In this document: positions 60,961-64,000 of the stretch, in pieces
How positions within the stretch are numbered: position 1 is the first letter of the stretch
Layout: each line of letters starts with the position of its first letter
NCBI GenBank assembly: GCA_019843655.1
Contig: JACDQD010000103.1
Coordinates: 7,130,001 to 7,194,000, forward strand
Source: Lethocerus indicus
Lineage: Eukaryota > Arthropoda > Insecta > Hemiptera > Belostomatidae
Length of the DNA stretch: 64,000 nucleotides
Direction: 5' to 3'
The notes under the pieces: generated by a model
What the model was told of the DNA's origin: nothing
Databases searched by the model: none
The model's input: the letters and a program-made list of their open reading frames with translations, nothing else
Position numbers and translations under genes: made by a program

Positions 60961-61560
60961 GATTTACCTTGTTAATGCAATGATTCGAAGCCCGGTGTGG
61001 GACCAGATAAAGTATTTCTCCCGTAAGAAGTAATAATATTGACCTATATAATAAGGCAACCCTTATTCTTAAATTGTTGACAGTTATTTATAGTAATTAA
61101 GTAATATTTATAAATAATACTAAATACTGTTTTGGAGTTTATTATTTGATCTTCATTCAAGAACAATTCAAATCCGAATGCGGGTTCGAACCAGAGTAGT
61201 ACTCTTAAAATTGAACCACATTTATGCATGTAAATTATAAAGAATGCATATATTTTTGAAGACCTGGTAAAATGCCTATTACAGGCGTGTCGTTTGGTGA
61301 CTCAGTTACATTATTTCGATACTTATGTTAAACATAAACATAGATTGCAATCATTAGGCAACAAATAGGATATTTGTACATATTTATAATAATTCTGGTC
61401 TAATTTTTTATTTTCGTTAAAAGTTAACAATAGGCCATAATCTCAAAGGAGGGTTTTAACGTTTACAGATTGGCTGCCTCATTTCATAATTGCGAATAAT
61501 TAGTATGTTCAGAGTAGAAGGATATATTCTACACAAAATTACCGAGTCCTTAAAAAACGC
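60960..61560. other. AT-rich stretch, nothing recognised
   Basis: A tRNA B-box-like GGGTTCGAACC at 61182-61192 has no A box or foldable cloverleaf. Confidence 0.45.
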
Positions 61561-61850
61561 TCTTCTCGGCCGAAACCAAGCTCACGACCGCACTTGTGAA
61601 CCGTGTCCTGTGGGAGTCCACGGTGGTTTTTTACGGCTCACAGGGGGGTTGTGCGGCCCAACTTATTTCTACACGCCACGACAGTTTTCTACTCCCGTCT
61701 TCCCACTCTACTGAACCAGCCGGCCGGTCCGAAACTACCAACTAAGGCGATATAACACTATAACCTCTTAATAACAGCTATTTGCCTTTGCAACCGCTCA
61801 GCTACCGCGTTCCCCGCGCTTTTGCCATCCTTTCGTTTTTAATAGAGCAA
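61560..61850. promoter_or_regulatory. CpG-containing block
   Basis: Lies between the two copies of the duplicated element. Balanced composition, ending in CAGCCGGCCGG and GCTACCGCGTTCCCCGCGC. No gene is recognised. Confidence 0.3.
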
Positions 61851-62072
61851 AAATCCAAAACATATGTCTTGATAAAATAAATCATTTCTTTTCTAATAAA
61901 CCCGGTTTGGTATTTGCACATACAGATTTATCGTTATAACCCTTTGCTTGTCTCATTAGCTTCAGCAATCGTTTCCTGCACCTACTTTAGTGGGACCTAG
62001 GAAATTACTGTTGAATGGAGGGGCTGTAGGTGAGAAGGGGGAAAACAAAAGGGGGTTTAAACGAGAGTGAAA

Positions 62073-62228
62073 GCGTTAAGTGGTTTCAGGGACCATCAAT
62101 CACTGTGGGCCCGGCCTTGAAATGAGTCCAATGAGCGCGACAAGCGGGCTCCGGCCCCTCGCTTATATTTATCTCGGCTCTAATGGGCTGTGCTGATAGA
62201 AATTCCATATGGGCTGGATAACAAATGG
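62073..62228. repeat. Duplicated regulatory-like element, copy B
   Basis: Shares with copy A: GCGTTAAGTGG (62073), CATCAATCA (62094), CCCGGCCTTGAAATGAG (62110), CTTATATTTATCTCGGC (62162), GATAGAAATTCCAT (62195) and TAACAAATGG (62219). TTTAAACGAGAGTGAA at 62056-62071 matches the outlying word of copy A, but here it abuts the core directly, so copy A has about 93 bp extra or copy B has lost them. Confidence 0.75.
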
Positions 62229-62249
62229 CACTGGCGAATCCCTCGGCAG

Positions 62250-62250
<1 letters not shown>

Positions 62251-62287
<37 letters not shown>
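62251..62287. repeat. (CT)n microsatellite
   Basis: CT run with one CC interruption at its start. Confidence 0.95.
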
Positions 62288-62291
<4 letters not shown>

Positions 62292-62499
62292 CCCTCTTTC
62301 CCGGCTGCTCTTTGTCGAACAACTTTCTTGCCTGTCGCACACCCGTTTGGCAACTTGCCTCTTCGAATGTTATACTGGTAAACAGAATCTGTTCCTCTCT
62401 CTGAGCGTCTTTTAAATAGAGAATGCTTTCACTCCGAATGTTTTCTTCAATTTCGCCGATGCCGCGTGCATATATCCGGTCCCGCAGCACTGGGAAGAG

Positions 62500-63120
62500 G
62501 TGTTAAACGAAAATACTTTTATATCCCACCGGTTGTATAATACGTCGCGTGAATAAATAGAGCCGATATGATTTTTAAAGCACCATAATGGAATTATATG
62601 ACAGTATTAACGCCTTCTTTATATGAAATCTAACTTATTACCCCGTAATAATAATGTACAGATATTCCAGAGTATACTCAACGTTATTTTAGCTCAATTG
62701 CCAAATTAGATTCTCCATGGGTACCTTAAGGAAATGAATTTGAGGTTTTAAAATTTGAATATGGACTGACCAAAGATATCGGATTCTTTTATGGTAATAC
62801 CATTTTCATCAACTATAAATGTCGAGCACTATCTTAAGAAATGTCTTAAGGGTTTTATAATTATGTCGATTGCCAATAATTCGGTGGATGGGTTCTTTCG
62901 AATAACCTGGATTATCTTCATTTCTGTTCCGTCGAATGATCTCATTTAAAATCAATGTTTTAATAGGAATCGCGAGTTATTCTATACGTTTCTGGGTACA
63001 GGAATAGGATAAACCTGTATTTATCCTACAGCCGTATGAATGTCAAAATCTTTTAGGCATATCCAATAGTGCCCGGTTGTTATTCAGTTTTCAATTCGAT
63101 TGTATTTAATATTTTAAGAG
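62500..63120. other. AT-rich stretch with a short hairpin
   Basis: TAGGATAAA (63005-63013) pairs exactly with TTTATCCTA (63020-63028) around a 6-nt loop. Both arms contain a TTTATCC/GGATAAA word. No gene is recognised. Confidence 0.45.
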
Positions 63121-63600
63121 TTTTACGGACCGCTTATTTTCTTTCGAGGATTGCTGGGTCCTTCCTGTTTGGAGAGTGGAAAAAGAATAAAAAAACGTGT
63201 AAATATGGCGGGGGCGGAAATTCTGCGCCGCTTTTCCGGCAAATAACGTTGGAATCCGTCCGTCGATAAATCGAAGAGGGAATTATTCATCGGCTTGGGC
63301 GGTGCCGGGAAAAATATTGGCGAACAGGTGCATCAACATGAGGGAGCCTTAAATCAAACTCCCGACGAATTGCGAACGGCAGCGGTGGAGGTCTCGGCCG
63401 GTCGGAAGAGAGCGCGTTTTTTCCCCGCCCTCTGAATATTCTATTTGTTGCAGGACCCAACGATAAAAGTTGTTTCGCGTCGAATAAATCACTTCTTCGA
63501 CTGACGGGCATTGGGTGGTTATCTCGATTCGAGGCCCATTCCGTCCGCTCTTTGCTTTATACGCAATGCCACCGATCTAAGCAACAGATGTAATTAACCG
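63120..63600. promoter_or_regulatory. CpG-rich island
   Basis: Contains AAATATGGCGGGGGCGGAAA, GGAGGTCTCGGCCGG and AGAGCGCG words. Openings of 66 and 74 codons on opposite strands have no domain. Confidence 0.36.
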
Positions 63601-64000
63601 ATGGCAGAATACATTAACACCGGAAATTATTCATATCAATTTCATATAGTTGCGAATTCGTATTGATAGCTAGTGCAGGTCAACTAACTCAGTCTGATAG
63701 GAATGATGAGAAGGTCATATCGCAAGATGTCCGAACTGAAAGGAAGATCTTTCACAAATTTTATTAAATGTCATCATATTTATATAAAAACTTGAAATAT
63801 TATGCTTATTAAACTACAAACATTTGGTTTTACGTATACGTATTACGTTTTGCTCCTCGACAAAACATCGATCCTCCCCCCGGAACTTCAAATTACTTAT
63901 ATTGAATATGAGTATGTATTAGATGGAAATCAACCACGGTTGTTCTTAACTCAACTTATATCTAACACTTATAAAACCAATCTCAAGACCTCTACCAAGA
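63600..64000. other. AT-rich stretch, nothing recognised
   Basis: No supported feature up to the window end. Confidence 0.45.

Larger units (their letters stand above)
62020..62500. promoter_or_regulatory. CpG-rich island containing element copy B and (CT)n
   Basis: The second copy of the duplicated element is followed 20 bp later by a CT run and then GC-rich DNA. The 134-codon minus-strand opening 62086-62490 includes the ERERER translation of the CT run and is not gene-like. Confidence 0.5.

Noticed and set aside
61182..61192. GGGTTCGAACC, tRNA B-box-like word
   Set aside because: No A box at the right distance, no acceptor-stem pairing and no anticodon arm can be drawn.
62086..62490. 134-codon minus-strand opening
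   Set aside because: Contains the ERERER translation of a CT run and overlaps the duplicated non-coding element, whose indels break frame.
1..64000. CRISPR array, rRNA genes, bacterial operons or phage
   Set aside because: No regularly spaced direct repeats, no rRNA-like conserved words and no dense co-directional reading frames. The window is eukaryotic non-coding DNA.

Overview
This is animal nuclear DNA. It is AT-rich, it carries long pure (AT)n, (CT)n and (CA)n microsatellites, it has no dense gene packing, and no long reading frame can be recognised. Short blocks rich in CpG and GGCC/CCGG words alternate with AT-rich stretches. I lean towards an invertebrate, most likely an arthropod, because CpG is not depleted in the blocks and strong splice-like sites have short pyrimidine tracts. 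The species and the gene cannot be read from the sequence.

Layout. I find no confident protein-coding gene, tRNA, rRNA or CRISPR array, and no transposon with coding capacity. About fifty GC- and CpG-rich islands of 200-900 bp are scattered from end to end (for example 5.0-5.9, 9.8-10.3, 12.9-14.5, 16.5-17.0, 21.8-22.6, 23.4-24.7, 25.7-26.5, 35.9-36.4, 41.8-43.3, 46.8-50.3, 54.4-55.8, 56.5-57.4, 60.5-62.5 and 63.1-63.6 kb). AT-rich DNA separates them and holds all the (AT)n repeats. The long (CT)n/(GA)n tracts sit inside or at the edges of the CpG-rich islands. This texture fits a dense set of cis-regulatory elements in a gene desert or a very large intron of a developmental gene. That reading is inference.

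Splicing signals. On the plus strand there are joined 3'/5' splice-site sequences (pyrimidine tract, CAG, then GTAAG) at 4875 and 29853, with a weaker one at 17747. At 58689 a strong acceptor, with a TACTAAC branch-point match 25 nt upstream, opens a possible 37-nt microexon that ends at a GTGAGT donor. The three best sites lie about 25 and 29 kb apart on one strand, as expected for recursive splicing of a giant plus-strand intron.

Main structural finds. (1) Two diverged but collinear non-coding copies of a roughly 150-bp element lie 1.3 kb apart, at 60760-60903 and 62073-62228. (2) A loopless palindrome with 59-bp arms lies at 25458-25575, with only two mismatches and flanking TA. (3) Several shorter perfect hairpins and paired transcription-factor-like motifs lie in or near the islands. 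Open reading frames in the window are mostly translated microsatellites (SLSLSL, ERERER, IYIYIY) or chance openings in GC-rich islands; the few that look more protein-like are listed with low confidence.
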